Assembly: GCA_965223825.1 (NCBI GenBank)
Contig: OZ245018.1
Coordinates: forward strand, 2,294,001 to 2,358,000
Length of the DNA: 64,000 nt
From: CAJXQU01 sp965223825
Lineage (GTDB): Bacteria; Pseudomonadota; Gammaproteobacteria; CAJXQU01
Reading direction: 5' to 3'
Positions 44,865 to 54,698 of this stretch are shown here, in pieces. Every line of letters begins with the position of its first letter. The stretch's first letter is position 1. The notes beneath the pieces are model-generated. The model was not told the origin of the DNA. It ran no database searches and saw only the letters and a program-made list of their open reading frames with translations. Position numbers and translations under genes: made by a program.

Positions 44865-45599
44865 GTGAGTTTTATTCTCTTATTTTCTGCTGGTGGGGTT
44901 GCTTGGTTTATCAGTACTATTGCTGCTGGTGGCGCAGCGACCCTACTGGTTCCTGTGATTGGTTTTATACTTGGAACCCAATTTGTCGCACCAATAATTT
45001 CCGTCGCTTCACTGTGCACAAACCCGACCCGCTCCTTTCTGTTTCGCGCGCATGTGGACTGGCGTGTTCTTCGTTTTTTATTGCCAGGCACCTTGATCGG
45101 ATCAGCACTCGGAGCATGGTCATTTAGCTTTTTGGATCCTCAGCTAATCCAATTGGTCATGGCGTTATTTCTGCTCACCTATGTTTTTCAAGATCACTTC
45201 AGTAAGGCACGCGTCACCTTTAAAACCAAAGTCTGGTGGTTTTTGCCGTTAGGCGGGTTGATTAGTTTTTTGTCCGGAATGGTTGGCGCAACCGGACCGC
45301 TGTTAAACCCGTTCTTACTCAGTTATGGCTTACAGAAAGAAGAGTTAATTGGTACAAAATCGATCAACTCTTTGTTAATGCAATTCACCAAGCTCACGAC
45401 GTATACGCTCTTCGGCTCGCTGACAGGCATTGTTTTTCTTTATGGCGTGGTGATCGGCGTTGGTGCGATTGTCGGGGTTTTCTTGGCCCGTCGGCATCTT
45501 TTCAATATCGAAGTTGAACGCTTTCGTGGTTACACCTTAACCATGATGCTAATCGCCGGTATCTTAATGTTGTTCGATCTCATCAAGTCCCAATCCTAA
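44865..45599 (+). CDS. TSUP-family transporter (TauE/SafE)
   Basis: 244-residue inner-membrane protein with about eight helices and the internal duplication of the TauE/SafE/YfcA family (AAGGAATLLVPVIGFILG in the first half, SGMVGATGPLLNPFLLS in the second). Members export sulfite, sulfoacetate or other anions; the substrate is unknown. Start is GTG at 44865 with a weak ribosome site. It is 45 bp after the RNase AM gene. Confidence 0.9.
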   Translation: MSFILLFSAGGVAWFISTIAAGGAATLLVPVIGFILGTQFVAPIISVASLCTNPTRSFLFRAHVDWRVLRFLLPGTLIGSALGAWSFSFLDPQLIQLVMALFLLTYVFQDHFSKARVTFKTKVWWFLPLGGLISFLSGMVGATGPLLNPFLLSYGLQKEELIGTKSINSLLMQFTKLTTYTLFGSLTGIVFLYGVVIGVGAIVGVFLARRHLFNIEVERFRGYTLTMMLIAGILMLFDLIKSQS

Positions 45600-45705
45600 C
45601 TCGACCCATAGCTTTATTTAATCGATACGATATAAATAATTCAATTTATCTATTGTAGCTTCTCGCCTAATCTAACCCTGTCGAAGAAAACACAGGAGGT
45701 TCGAG

Positions 45706-45939
45706 ATGAAAAAAACAGCATCCTTTGCCGTTGTGCATTTTACCGTTGCATTCGCCGTGGGCTACGCCCTGACTGGCAGCATAGCCGTCGGTAGTGCGTT
45801 AGCTCTGATCGAACCCATGGTAAATACCGTGGCATTTTATTTCCACGAGAAGGTTTGGACTCATTTTGAAGAAGGTGCAGATCACAGACGGACTGACCGA
45901 CTAAGAACAACTTATGGTTGTGAGGAGAGTGTCGCATGA
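45706..45939 (+). CDS. DUF2061 small membrane protein
   Basis: 77-residue DUF2061 protein: KKTASFAVVHFTVAFAVGYA membrane helix, a second helix, and the diagnostic ALIEPMVNTVAFYFHEKVW. Ribosome site CAGGAGG. Function unknown. The stop overlaps the dps start by ATGA, so the two are translated as a pair. Confidence 0.9.
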   Translation: MKKTASFAVVHFTVAFAVGYALTGSIAVGSALALIEPMVNTVAFYFHEKVWTHFEEGADHRRTDRLRTTYGCEESVA

Positions 45940-46409
45940 AATTAGAAATTGATATTGGTATTAACGAACAAGATCGCAAAGCCATTGCAGAAGGGTTGTC
46001 ACATCTATTGGCCGATAGTTACACGCTCTATTTAAAAACGCATTTCTATCACTGGAATGTGACCGGGCCGATGTTTACCAGCCTGCATCAGATGTTTGAG
46101 CTGCAATACAGTGAGCTCGCGCTTGCAGTCGATACGATCGCTGAACGGATTAGAACGCTTGGTCATACCGCACCGGGTTCGTATGCGGCTTACAGTAGGC
46201 TGTCATCGATCAGTGAAGATGAGGAGGTACCTGATGCAAACAGAATGTTGCAAAACCTCGTCATCGGCCAAGAAGCGGTGATCAAGACAGCACGCAATTT
46301 ATTACCCATCGTTGAGCGAGCAGGCGATGAGCCAACGGCTGACCTCCTCACACAGCGTATGCAATTGCACGAAAAAACCGCTTGGATGTTACGCAGCTTA
46401 TTAGAGTAG
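45936..46409 (+). CDS. dps: Dps-family ferritin-like protein
   Basis: 157-residue Dps protein that stores iron and protects DNA from peroxide as a dodecamer. The ferroxidase motif is intact: THFYHWNVTGPMFTSLH...FELQY, then AERIRTLG. Length is typical. No extended lysine-rich N-terminal tail is seen, so direct DNA binding is uncertain. Translation is coupled to DUF2061 (4-bp overlap). Two terminators follow. Confidence 0.93.
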   Translation: MKLEIDIGINEQDRKAIAEGLSHLLADSYTLYLKTHFYHWNVTGPMFTSLHQMFELQYSELALAVDTIAERIRTLGHTAPGSYAAYSRLSSISEDEEVPDANRMLQNLVIGQEAVIKTARNLLPIVERAGDEPTADLLTQRMQLHEKTAWMLRSLLE

Positions 46410-46460
46410 TCGTCAACAACGAATAGATAGAACTCCTGATCCGCAATGGATCAACCTGGT

Positions 46461-46501
46461 AGCGCGGATAGCCTCCTCCCCTTGATTTATCCGCGCTTTT
46501 T
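46461..46501 (+). terminator. Terminator after dps
   Basis: AGCGCGGATA and TATCCGCGCT form a 10-bp stem followed by TTTTTG. It lies 52 bp past the dps stop. Confidence 0.85.
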
Positions 46502-46530
46502 GTAAGACCCCTTTGTAGTGATAGGGCCTT

Positions 46531-46565
46531 TCGGTGGGTGTCCCCTCACCCACCGATTCTTTTTA
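46531..46565 (+). terminator. Second terminator downstream of dps
   Basis: TCGGTGGGTG and CACCCACCGA form a 10-bp stem with a short loop, followed by TTCTTTTT. Tandem with the previous terminator. Confidence 0.85.
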
Positions 46566-46858
46566 AAATTCCCACTTACGAGTACATTCAAGACAATAAA
46601 TACAGACTAGTATTAAAAAGAATCTGTCACCGGATCCTTGCCAACAGGCCCGATTCAGCTAACTGTTGATTTGGAAAGGGGAAATATTACAACAATGGTG
46701 TTTTTTCTTTGTTGGGTTTTCGGTTAGAATGTGCCGTTTTTTGTGGCTGGGACAATTTAACCGACGCGCTGGTTCTCCGCGAGTTAAGTAAGATCAGTTT
46801 GCAATCCGTTCGAGAACGCACATACACACTACAATTAGACTAAAACAAGAGTACGACT
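46566..46858 (+). other. Leader and promoter region of fusA2
   Basis: 293 bp without an ORF. It contains GGTTAGAATG near 46730, a possible -10 box, but no matching -35. No riboswitch or tRNA recognised. Confidence 0.4.
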
Positions 46859-48943
46859 ATGACTGACCTATCGCTTTACCGAAATATTGGCATCTTTGCC
46901 CACGTGGACGCAGGCAAAACCACGACATCAGAACGTATTTTGAAACTTACCGGTAAGATTCATAAAACCGGTGAAGTGCATGATGGTGCAGCTACAACTG
47001 ACTTCATGGAGCAAGAACAAGAACGTGGTATCACGATCCAGTCTGCTGCGACCAGTTGTTTCTGGAACGAGCACCGGCTGAACATTATCGATACGCCCGG
47101 ACACGTTGACTTCACTATCGAAGTTTATCGTTCACTCAAAGTTCTTGACGGTGGCATTGGTGTTTTCTGTGGTTCTGGTGGTGTTGAGCCGCAATCAGAA
47201 ACAAACTGGCGTTATGCGAATGACTCAGAAGTTGCACGTGTCATTTTCGTCAACAAACTTGATCGCATGGGCGCTGACTTCTACCGTGTTGTGAAACAAG
47301 TCGAAGACATTCTCGGCGCAAACCCATTGGTCATGACATTACCTATCGGTATCGAAGATGATTTCGTTGGTGTTGTTGATCTTCTTGAGAAGAAAGCTTA
47401 CATCTGGGACGACTCAAACGACCCAATGAGTTTTGAAGTAACAGATGTGCCTGCTGACATGACCGACAAAGTTGAAGAGTTCCGATCAGAACTGGTCGAA
47501 AAAGTGGTCGAGCAAGATGATGATGTCATGGAAAAATATCTGGAAGGTGAAGAACCGGATATCGACACTCTGAAAAAACTCATTCGTAAAGGCACGATCG
47601 CATTGGACTTCTTCCCAACATTCTGCGGTTCGGCGTTCAAAAACAAAGGCATTCAACTGGTTCTTAACGGTGTTGTTGATTACTTACCGAATCCAACTGA
47701 AGTTGAGCCACAACCTGAAGTCGATCTGGAAGGTAACGAAACCGGTTCGTTTGCGAAAGTTGATCCAAACGGTCCTCTTCGCGCACTGGCATTCAAAATC
47801 ATGGATGACCGATTCGGTGCATTGACCTTCTTACGTGTTTACTCAGGCAAGCTGAACAAAGGCGACACTGTCTTGAATACAGCGACAGGCAAAACAGAAC
47901 GTATCGGTCGTATCGTTGAGATGCACGCAGACGAGCGTATCGAATTAGATAATGCGCAAGCGGGTGATATCGTTGCGGTTCTGGGTATGAAAAACGTACA
48001 AACGGGTCACACACTGGCTGATCCGAAAAACCCGGCAACATTAGAGCCGATGGTCTTCCCTGATCCGGTCATCTCGATCGCGGTTGAGCCTAAGGACAAA
48101 GCGGCTTCAGAAAAACTCGGCGTTGCTATTGGCAAGATGATTCAAGAAGATCCATCCTTCCAAGTTGAAACGGACGAAGACAGTGGTGAAACCATCCTGA
48201 AAGGCATGGGTGAATTACATCTTGATATTAAGATCGACATCCTGAAACGGACGCACGGTATTGAAGTGAACGTCGGTAAACCTCAGGTTGCTTATCGCGA
48301 GACGATCACACGTGTCACTGAAGACAGCTACACGCACAAGAAACAGTCTGGTGGTTCTGGACAATTTGCAAAAATCGACTATACCATCGAGCCGGTCGAG
48401 CCAGGTGAAGGCTATCAATTCGAATCGAAAGTCACTGGTGGTAATGTTCCACGTGAATTTTGGCCTGCGATCGATAAAGGTTTCAAATCTATGTTAGAAG
48501 AAGGTGTTTTGGCCGGTTATCCATGCCTCGACTTCAAAGTGACTCTGACAGACGGTGGCTTTCATGCCGTTGACTCCTCTGCCGTTGCTTACGAAATCGC
48601 AGCGCGAGGTGCTTTCCGTCAAACGATGCCAAAAGCGGGTCCTCAATTACTTGAGCCGATCATGAAAGTAGACGTGTTCACTCCAGAAGATCACGTGGGT
48701 GACGTTATCGGTGACTTGAACCGTCGTCGCGGCATGATCAAATCACAAGATGCAGGCCCAACAGGTGTTCGAATCAAAGCAGACGTACCTTTGAGCGATA
48801 TGTTTGGTTACATCGGTGACCTGCGCACGATGACATCCGGTCGTGGTCAGTTCTCTATGGAGTTCTCGCACTACTTACCATGTCCTAAAAATGTGGCTGA
48901 TGTGGTCATTAAAGAAGCAGAAGAACGAAAAGCGAAGAAATAA
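46859..48943 (+). CDS. fusA2: Elongation factor G, stand-alone paralogue
   Basis: 694-residue translational GTPase. G1 AHVDAGKT (14-21), DTPGH, NKLD, and all five EF-G domains through to the C-terminal LRTMTSGRGQFSMEFSHY. It differs from the str-operon EF-G: no rpsL, rpsG or tuf is nearby, and residues such as FCGSGGVEPQSE and the acidic insert (VVEQDDDVMEKYLEGEEPD) are typical of the second EF-G of Vibrio, Shewanella and pseudomonads. Monocistronic, with its own terminator. Whether it works in elongation, ribosome recycling or stress is unknown here. Confidence 0.92.
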   Translation: MTDLSLYRNIGIFAHVDAGKTTTSERILKLTGKIHKTGEVHDGAATTDFMEQEQERGITIQSAATSCFWNEHRLNIIDTPGHVDFTIEVYRSLKVLDGGIGVFCGSGGVEPQSETNWRYANDSEVARVIFVNKLDRMGADFYRVVKQVEDILGANPLVMTLPIGIEDDFVGVVDLLEKKAYIWDDSNDPMSFEVTDVPADMTDKVEEFRSELVEKVVEQDDDVMEKYLEGEEPDIDTLKKLIRKGTIALDFFPTFCGSAFKNKGIQLVLNGVVDYLPNPTEVEPQPEVDLEGNETGSFAKVDPNGPLRALAFKIMDDRFGALTFLRVYSGKLNKGDTVLNTATGKTERIGRIVEMHADERIELDNAQAGDIVAVLGMKNVQTGHTLADPKNPATLEPMVFPDPVISIAVEPKDKAASEKLGVAIGKMIQEDPSFQVETDEDSGETILKGMGELHLDIKIDILKRTHGIEVNVGKPQVAYRETITRVTEDSYTHKKQSGGSGQFAKIDYTIEPVEPGEGYQFESKVTGGNVPREFWPAIDKGFKSMLEEGVLAGYPCLDFKVTLTDGGFHAVDSSAVAYEIAARGAFRQTMPKAGPQLLEPIMKVDVFTPEDHVGDVIGDLNRRRGMIKSQDAGPTGVRIKADVPLSDMFGYIGDLRTMTSGRGQFSMEFSHYLPCPKNVADVVIKEAEERKAKK

Positions 48944-48967
48944 TCGCCTTTACCGTTTAAGCCTTTT

Positions 48968-49000
48968 AAAAAGCCGGACTGTTCTCAGTCCGGCTTTTTT
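48968..49000 (+). terminator. Terminator after fusA2
   Basis: AAAAGCCGGACTG, TTCT loop, CAGTCCGGCTTTTTT: a strong intrinsic terminator 25 bp past the stop. Confidence 0.95.
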
Positions 49001-49237
49001 ATGTTCGCAAGATCGCAGAATTTAGACGCTGAGAAGACACTTCAAAACAGGCTTTTCTTCGTCCCTGCCACCACCACACATCTCGTCAAACTCCTGACAA
49101 AAATCGCTTTAACCCAACTGTCGTTGATTCTATCTGACGCCTCCCTTATAGTTTCAACAATGACGTGCTCTCACTCACGTCAACATAACTACAAAGGCCG
49201 CTGTTGATAACAGCAACTTACCCGGAGGTGTGCCAGC

Positions 49238-50422
49238 ATGACCAGTCCTATCCGTAGTTCTACCCTTCAATATCTGGATAAAGCGATGAATCAACTTCGC
49301 GATCTGGGCCTCATGCCTAACGAGGTAGAAGAAGCGCCGATTCTGGGCTTGTTAAAGCGCATCACGGATATTGACGAAGAAAAAAGTATTGCAATCGCCC
49401 GAACGCTCTCACAGGCATCCGTTTTTAATGATGTCGTCCGCGAACAAGTCAGCATGATGGAACTCGGCGAGCGTTACGAAGAAATTACTCAAGCATTTAA
49501 CAGTATTCGCGACGATGCTAAGACCATGGTCGAACAAGTTGATGACGGCAAAATTGACACGCTCGAACGCATCAGCAATGTTTGGATGAAAGTCACTCGT
49601 GGCGATGTTGCCTCGCGCTTCGACCACATCAAAAGCACTTACCTAGAGGTTGTTAAAGATTCACTCTATCAAATTGAGCGCGAACGCGTAATTCTAAATG
49701 CATACCAAGATTTTCGTGGTGCAATGAAAGAATCTGAAATCTACGCACTGCATATTCTGCAACAAGCCGAAGCACTCTGGAACGAAGCAAAAGGCCGGCT
49801 CAAGCAAGCTAATGACACAGTCAGCGCCTTTCAAGGTGATGACTTAGCTGCACGAGCGCAATTAGAACTTGCCCGTGACGAGCGCATGCGTGAGCTGCAA
49901 TACGCAGAAGATCGCTACCAAATTTCAAAAGATTTATCAGACAATCTCACGATCAGCTACAACACCTCAGAAGTGATCATGGCGCGTTTAATGCAAACCA
50001 CCAGCGCAAAAGATCGCGTTTACAAACAAGCCATCACTTTTTTCGGCACCAACGAAACTGTGCTCACGGCACTCACAGCCTCATTCACTGGTCTATTTGG
50101 CCTACACGAATCCACCCAAACGTTGGAAGCGATGAAAGACGGCGTTTCCAAAAGTTTGGAAGACCTCGCTGACATTGGCGGCAAAGTGCAAGAAGCCGCT
50201 GTGCGAGCAGGTTATGGTCCAACAATTCGTGCTGAATCCGTGAAGAAGCTGGTTGACTCCGTGGTAAATTTCCAAGAACGCACAACATCGATTATCGAGG
50301 AAATGCGCAACCTTTCAACGCAGAATGCGAATGAAATTCGACAATCCGTGGAGGATGGAAAGCAACGTCTGGCGACGATCATCAATCGCGGTGACTCCCT
50401 GCCCTTAGCGCATAAATTCTAA
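49238..50422 (+). CDS. Conserved coiled-coil protein, first gene of three-gene operon
   Basis: 394-residue, nearly all-helical protein with no signal peptide or membrane segment. Conserved blocks: LMPNEVEEAPILGLL, IARTLSQASVFNDVVREQ, and VFNDVV...GERYEEITQAFNSIRDDAK. Relatives in pseudomonads are often labelled cell surface protein without proof. A central hydrophobic patch (TALTASFTGLFGL) might touch membranes. Strong ribosome site (CCGGAGG). It is followed after 22 bp by a DUF6384 gene, then another coiled-coil gene. Function unknown. Confidence 0.82.
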   Translation: MTSPIRSSTLQYLDKAMNQLRDLGLMPNEVEEAPILGLLKRITDIDEEKSIAIARTLSQASVFNDVVREQVSMMELGERYEEITQAFNSIRDDAKTMVEQVDDGKIDTLERISNVWMKVTRGDVASRFDHIKSTYLEVVKDSLYQIERERVILNAYQDFRGAMKESEIYALHILQQAEALWNEAKGRLKQANDTVSAFQGDDLAARAQLELARDERMRELQYAEDRYQISKDLSDNLTISYNTSEVIMARLMQTTSAKDRVYKQAITFFGTNETVLTALTASFTGLFGLHESTQTLEAMKDGVSKSLEDLADIGGKVQEAAVRAGYGPTIRAESVKKLVDSVVNFQERTTSIIEEMRNLSTQNANEIRQSVEDGKQRLATIINRGDSLPLAHKF

Positions 50423-50444
50423 ACAGATCTCCAGGAAGAAAACG

Positions 50445-51353
50445 ATGACCGGCTCGGAAAAAAGCGCGGCGCTCGAAGATCTTATGGTGGCGATGGATGT
50501 CGTTGACACCTTACGACATCGACAACAACTGGTTGATCGCGAACTGGATACTGATGGCCGACGAAAACGTTTGATCGAGAAGCTACGTGAAATTTACGAA
50601 AGTCAGGGACTGGAAGTCACTGATGCCATGCTCGAAGAAGGTGTGCTCGCACTCGAAGAAGATCGCTTTCAATACACCCCTCCAAAACGCGGCATCTCTT
50701 ATTGGTTTGCGTTGATCTACGTACGTCGTGATGAATGGCTTCGACCTTTTCTTCTCGGTCTTGGTTTGATCCTGATCGCATGGGCGTTGTATTACACTTT
50801 CGCCGTTCAACCGATCAAACAAGCCCAAGCGGCACTACCAGCTGCACTTGCAACGCAATTTGATCGCCTTCTCTCAAGCACGGAAGATCAAACTGCGATC
50901 AATCAAGCGACACTGCTAAACCAAACAGGAAAAACCGCTCTCGCAAACCGCGAGTATGACAAAGCCGAAACCGTGATCGATCAACTTACGGCGTTGCGCA
51001 CACAAATCCAAACACGATACCAAATCCGCATTGTTCAACGCCCGGGCGAATTATCGGGAGTATGGCGTGTGCCGGATGTGAATACGCAAGCGCGAAACTA
51101 TTATCTTATCGTCGAAGCGATTGATGGTAGTGGGCAGACGATGACCCTACCGATTGTGAGCGAGGAAACGGGCAAAACGTCACTCGTCAACCGTTGGGGA
51201 GTTCGAGTAGATGCGGATATTTTTCAACGCGTTGCCAATGACAAGCGCGATGATGGAATAATTCAAAACCGGGTGATCGGAAGTAAAAATACGGGTGAAC
51301 TCATCCCTGAATACCGCATTCCGACACTCGATGGCAACATTACGGACTGGTAA
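50445..51353 (+). CDS. DUF6384 family membrane protein
   Basis: 302-residue protein that I assign to DUF6384. The N-terminal cytoplasmic region has LEDLMVAMDVVDTLRHRQQL, a single membrane helix lies near residues 100-120 (PFLLGLGLILIAWALYYTF), and a C-terminal soluble beta-rich domain (about 195-300) holds GVWRVPDVNTQARNYYLIVE. It probably anchors the complex in the inner membrane. Middle gene of the operon: 22 bp after and 9 bp before its neighbours. Confidence 0.8.
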   Translation: MTGSEKSAALEDLMVAMDVVDTLRHRQQLVDRELDTDGRRKRLIEKLREIYESQGLEVTDAMLEEGVLALEEDRFQYTPPKRGISYWFALIYVRRDEWLRPFLLGLGLILIAWALYYTFAVQPIKQAQAALPAALATQFDRLLSSTEDQTAINQATLLNQTGKTALANREYDKAETVIDQLTALRTQIQTRYQIRIVQRPGELSGVWRVPDVNTQARNYYLIVEAIDGSGQTMTLPIVSEETGKTSLVNRWGVRVDADIFQRVANDKRDDGIIQNRVIGSKNTGELIPEYRIPTLDGNITDW

Positions 51354-51362
51354 AAGGCAATC

Positions 51363-52829
51363 ATGATCAATGGTATTCAAACGCTACAACAACTGGATCA
51401 AGGTCTTGGATCCGTACGAAATGAGATTGATCGGATTGATCACGAACTGACCCGCGTTAGTGAAGATCTGCATGCAAACAGACGCCAACAAGCGCAAACC
51501 CTAAAACAAATGGCGGAAATTCGCCTTGATGAACTAATCAAGGGTGATCTGATCGGTGAACTGAATGCGGCCGATCATCGCGCGTTGGAGCTTTTAAAAG
51601 AACGACAGAATGCACTGGCAACGCTCGAGAGTGAGATTCAGACCATTCAAAATGCGCTTGCGAACGATGAGGAGCAACGCCAGCAAACTCATCATGTGGT
51701 TAACCAACACGCGCAACAGATCATCGATGCTGAACGCGAAGTGCAAAACGTGCTGGATAAAGATCCAGCATACCAACTACAACTTAATACAGCGCGTCAG
51801 CTCGACAGTATCGCGAATCAGGCAGAAGAAAAAGCACAACAAGCTGAGCGCGATCGACAAGAAAAAGGGCTCTCCTTCGAGAGCAATCATCTCTTCATGT
51901 ACCTTTGGGAACAACGCTACGGCACCCCCGATTATCAAGCGAATACCCTCATCCGCGCACTCGATGGTTGGGTCGATAAACTTTGTGATTACAGCGATTT
52001 CCGTGTGACCTATTGGACCTTACTGGAAATTCCAAAACGCTTGCTCACACATGCAGAATCTGCCCGTACCAGTGCAGAACTAGAGATCGAAAAACTTGCA
52101 CAACTCGAACGCGTAAAAGCGGATGAAACCGGCTTAACTGAGCGACAATCTCAACATGGGCAAGCACTCGCCAAGTTGGATGAAATTGATGATGTGATCG
52201 AGGCGCAGGAAAAAGCGCTGAATGAAAGTCTCTTACGTCGCACGCAATTTGCCGAAGCGAAAGATACGTTCATGGAGCAAAGTCTTAGCACTCTTCATCA
52301 AGCGTTGCAGAATCAGAGCCTGATTAATCTCAGCGATACCGCGCACCAAACCAGTTCCGATGCAGATAATCAGTTAGTTCGATCACTCGCCGACCTACAT
52401 GAACAACATGACGATCTTGAAAATGAATTACGCGATCACCGTCGTTTGCACGAAGCAAAATTAAATCGATTACAACAACTTGAAGAAGTCCGCCGACGAT
52501 TCAAAAATCGCCGATTTGACGATATTCGATCCGGTTTTGGAAATGAAGATTTGATCAGCACCATGCTCGGACAATTTCTTAATGGCCTGATCAACAGTGG
52601 AGAACTCTGGCGTGTGCTCGAACGTCATCAGCGGCATCGTGATGTTGGTGCTTGGCCGGATTTTGGTAGTGGTGGATTAGGCTTTCCTAACACGCGACGA
52701 CGGCGTAGTCCTTGGCATAGTCCCACCTCACGTGGTGGTGTCGGGAGTCGAAGTACCGGTGGTTTTCGTTTACCCCGATCGGGTGGTTCGTCTTCCCGTG
52801 GCGGTTTCAAAACCGGTGGTGGGTTTTAA
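51363..52829 (+). CDS. Long coiled-coil protein with Gly/Arg/Ser-rich tail
   Basis: 488-residue protein. Residues 1-400 are long coiled coils rich in Q, E and L, broken by a small conserved segment (ESNHLFMYLWEQRYGTPDY, about 178-196). The last 60 residues are low in complexity and basic (NTRRRRSPWHSP, RGGVGSRSTGGF, GFKTGGGF). No enzyme motif. The tail could bind nucleic acid, membrane or a partner. Last gene of the operon. No family recognised. Confidence 0.8.
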   Translation: MINGIQTLQQLDQGLGSVRNEIDRIDHELTRVSEDLHANRRQQAQTLKQMAEIRLDELIKGDLIGELNAADHRALELLKERQNALATLESEIQTIQNALANDEEQRQQTHHVVNQHAQQIIDAEREVQNVLDKDPAYQLQLNTARQLDSIANQAEEKAQQAERDRQEKGLSFESNHLFMYLWEQRYGTPDYQANTLIRALDGWVDKLCDYSDFRVTYWTLLEIPKRLLTHAESARTSAELEIEKLAQLERVKADETGLTERQSQHGQALAKLDEIDDVIEAQEKALNESLLRRTQFAEAKDTFMEQSLSTLHQALQNQSLINLSDTAHQTSSDADNQLVRSLADLHEQHDDLENELRDHRRLHEAKLNRLQQLEEVRRRFKNRRFDDIRSGFGNEDLISTMLGQFLNGLINSGELWRVLERHQRHRDVGAWPDFGSGGLGFPNTRRRRSPWHSPTSRGGVGSRSTGGFRLPRSGGSSSRGGFKTGGGF

Positions 52830-52894
52830 GCGATAAAATTCGTAAGATATTTTCTGAAGCGATTCTCTCTTCCTCATCATTACGACCCGTGTGA

Positions 52895-54604
52895 TCACAT
52901 AACAGATAATTTCGGGCGTCCGCCTTCTTCCATGCGCTGTTCCATTAGCTCAAGAATGCCTTGAATAAACTCATGCTCGGCTAATTCTTCCTGCTCTTCT
53001 AGAACCGAAACAAGATCATCCGGGGTCGTTAAAGGATTTGCCAAGATGGCTCGGAAATAGATAACCTTTTGATCATTGTACTGTTTTAAAGCAACTCGCG
53101 TTCGCGAAACAAAAGTCTTACCTTCTGAGCGTTGTGCTTTTTGAATATTTCGAGAGATGACATCCACTTGCTGGTTTATCCATTGCACGGTGTCTTGATC
53201 AGCTCGCGCTATCCACTCTTGCACCCACTCGGGAATGAATCGATAGCCTAGAATATTCAATTCGGGTGCCACCAGTAATTCAAAATCTTTATTCACTTCG
53301 ATCATTGCCGCAAAGTATTTGGCTTTTTCAATGCCTTGGTCTATAAGCAATTCATAGCCGCGACGGCCCATAATGTGTAATCCGGCATGAACCAATAAAG
53401 ACATGCCGGGACGTGAACCTTCAAGGCTACTTTGGCCAAGATCACGTGAACCTTCACGAATGATATATTCCGCATGGATCTGAATCGATTTCACTATCGC
53501 CGGATCTTTAAAGACCACCATTCCTGCACCCATCGGCACATAAAATTGCTTATGCGGATCGAGCGTGACGGAATCCGCCCAATCCATGCCTTTGAGCAAA
53601 TCCTGGTATTTATGCGAGAACAAAGTCGGCGCCCCCCATGCTGCATCCACATGATAATGACAACCCAACTCTTTGCTGAGCTTCGCAAGCTCGACAAGTG
53701 GATCAATCGAGCCTGTTTCTGTTGTACCGGCGATACCGACAATCGCCATAATTGCATATCCGTCTTTTTTCAGTTCTAAGGCTTTGGTTCGCATCGCCTG
53801 CACATCCACTTTGTGCTGTGCATCTGTTGGGATCGTCACCAGATTTTCACGACCTAGACCCAACACATCAACGGCTTTTAACAGCGAATAATGACCACGT
53901 TCAGAAACCAGCACCACTAACCCTTTTTTACCAGAGACTTGCATAGCGCCGAACAGGCCTTTTTCTGAAATGGCTTTTTCGCCCAAACACTGATTGCGTG
54001 CTGCCCACAAAGCGGTGATATTCGCGATCGTACCGCCGGAACAAAATGCGCCGAGACTATGAGTGTGGTTATGCAACCAATGTTCATAAAATGATTCGCT
54101 GCGTTTATAGACGAGCCGATGCATCATACCGATGACTTGACGCTCCATCGGAGTAAAGGCTTTTGATGTTTCGACCTTGACTAGGTTTTGGTTGAGCGCT
54201 GTGACGATCTTCATGAGCGGCAGCATGAAATACGGCAGCGCCGTTGTCATGTGCCCGATAAAGCTCGGAGAGGCTGTATGAACGGATTGGGCAACTAGGT
54301 TTTTGAGGATAAAGTCTATGTAATCCGAAACATAAACCGGTCGGTCAGCAATATTTACGTTTGAAAATTCCGCCTCGATTTCAGGCATTGGCTTTTCTTC
54401 CGCAACGATATGTTCGCGCAGAAACCCATCCAAGTTAGTCGATATGGCTTGTTCTATTTTCGCCAGCGTCGCACCGTTAGATTCCGGTACGGTAAAGATT
54501 CGTTCAAGACTATGCTGATTAACTTCAGCGCGTTCTGGTATATCCAGTACTGAAAATTTTTTCAACGGTAGCATCCTCATTCCCGTCAACTCTACATTCA
54601 TCAT
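52895..54604 (-). CDS. panP: PLP-dependent aspartate decarboxylase (PanP-like)
   Basis: 569-residue group II pyridoxal-phosphate decarboxylase. HVDAAWGAP binds the cofactor ring, and K352 in TLDPHKQFYVP is the Schiff-base lysine. The sequence fits the PanP family, which makes beta-alanine from aspartate for pantothenate synthesis in Vibrio, Shewanella and relatives lacking PanD. Glutamate decarboxylase activity is the alternative. The start is uncertain among ATGs at 54604, 54601 and 54580. It is 94 bp upstream of nothing co-directional; its neighbour starts downstream of an independent promoter. Confidence 0.85.
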   Translation of the reverse strand: MMNVELTGMRMLPLKKFSVLDIPERAEVNQHSLERIFTVPESNGATLAKIEQAISTNLDGFLREHIVAEEKPMPEIEAEFSNVNIADRPVYVSDYIDFILKNLVAQSVHTASPSFIGHMTTALPYFMLPLMKIVTALNQNLVKVETSKAFTPMERQVIGMMHRLVYKRSESFYEHWLHNHTHSLGAFCSGGTIANITALWAARNQCLGEKAISEKGLFGAMQVSGKKGLVVLVSERGHYSLLKAVDVLGLGRENLVTIPTDAQHKVDVQAMRTKALELKKDGYAIMAIVGIAGTTETGSIDPLVELAKLSKELGCHYHVDAAWGAPTLFSHKYQDLLKGMDWADSVTLDPHKQFYVPMGAGMVVFKDPAIVKSIQIHAEYIIREGSRDLGQSSLEGSRPGMSLLVHAGLHIMGRRGYELLIDQGIEKAKYFAAMIEVNKDFELLVAPELNILGYRFIPEWVQEWIARADQDTVQWINQQVDVISRNIQKAQRSEGKTFVSRTRVALKQYNDQKVIYFRAILANPLTTPDDLVSVLEEQEELAEHEFIQGILELMEQRMEEGGRPKLSVM

Positions 54605-54698
54605 ACCGCACTTTACGCGACATGCACGTTTTTCGACACGGAAAATCCAACGTAAACTCGCCTAAAAGTTAGCCCAAACCTGCTCCCAACAATCCACT

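Noticed and set aside
46420..46500. tRNA-like fold after dps
   Set aside because: No tRNA arm pattern or TTCGA loop; the sequence is an intrinsic terminator stem with a T-run.
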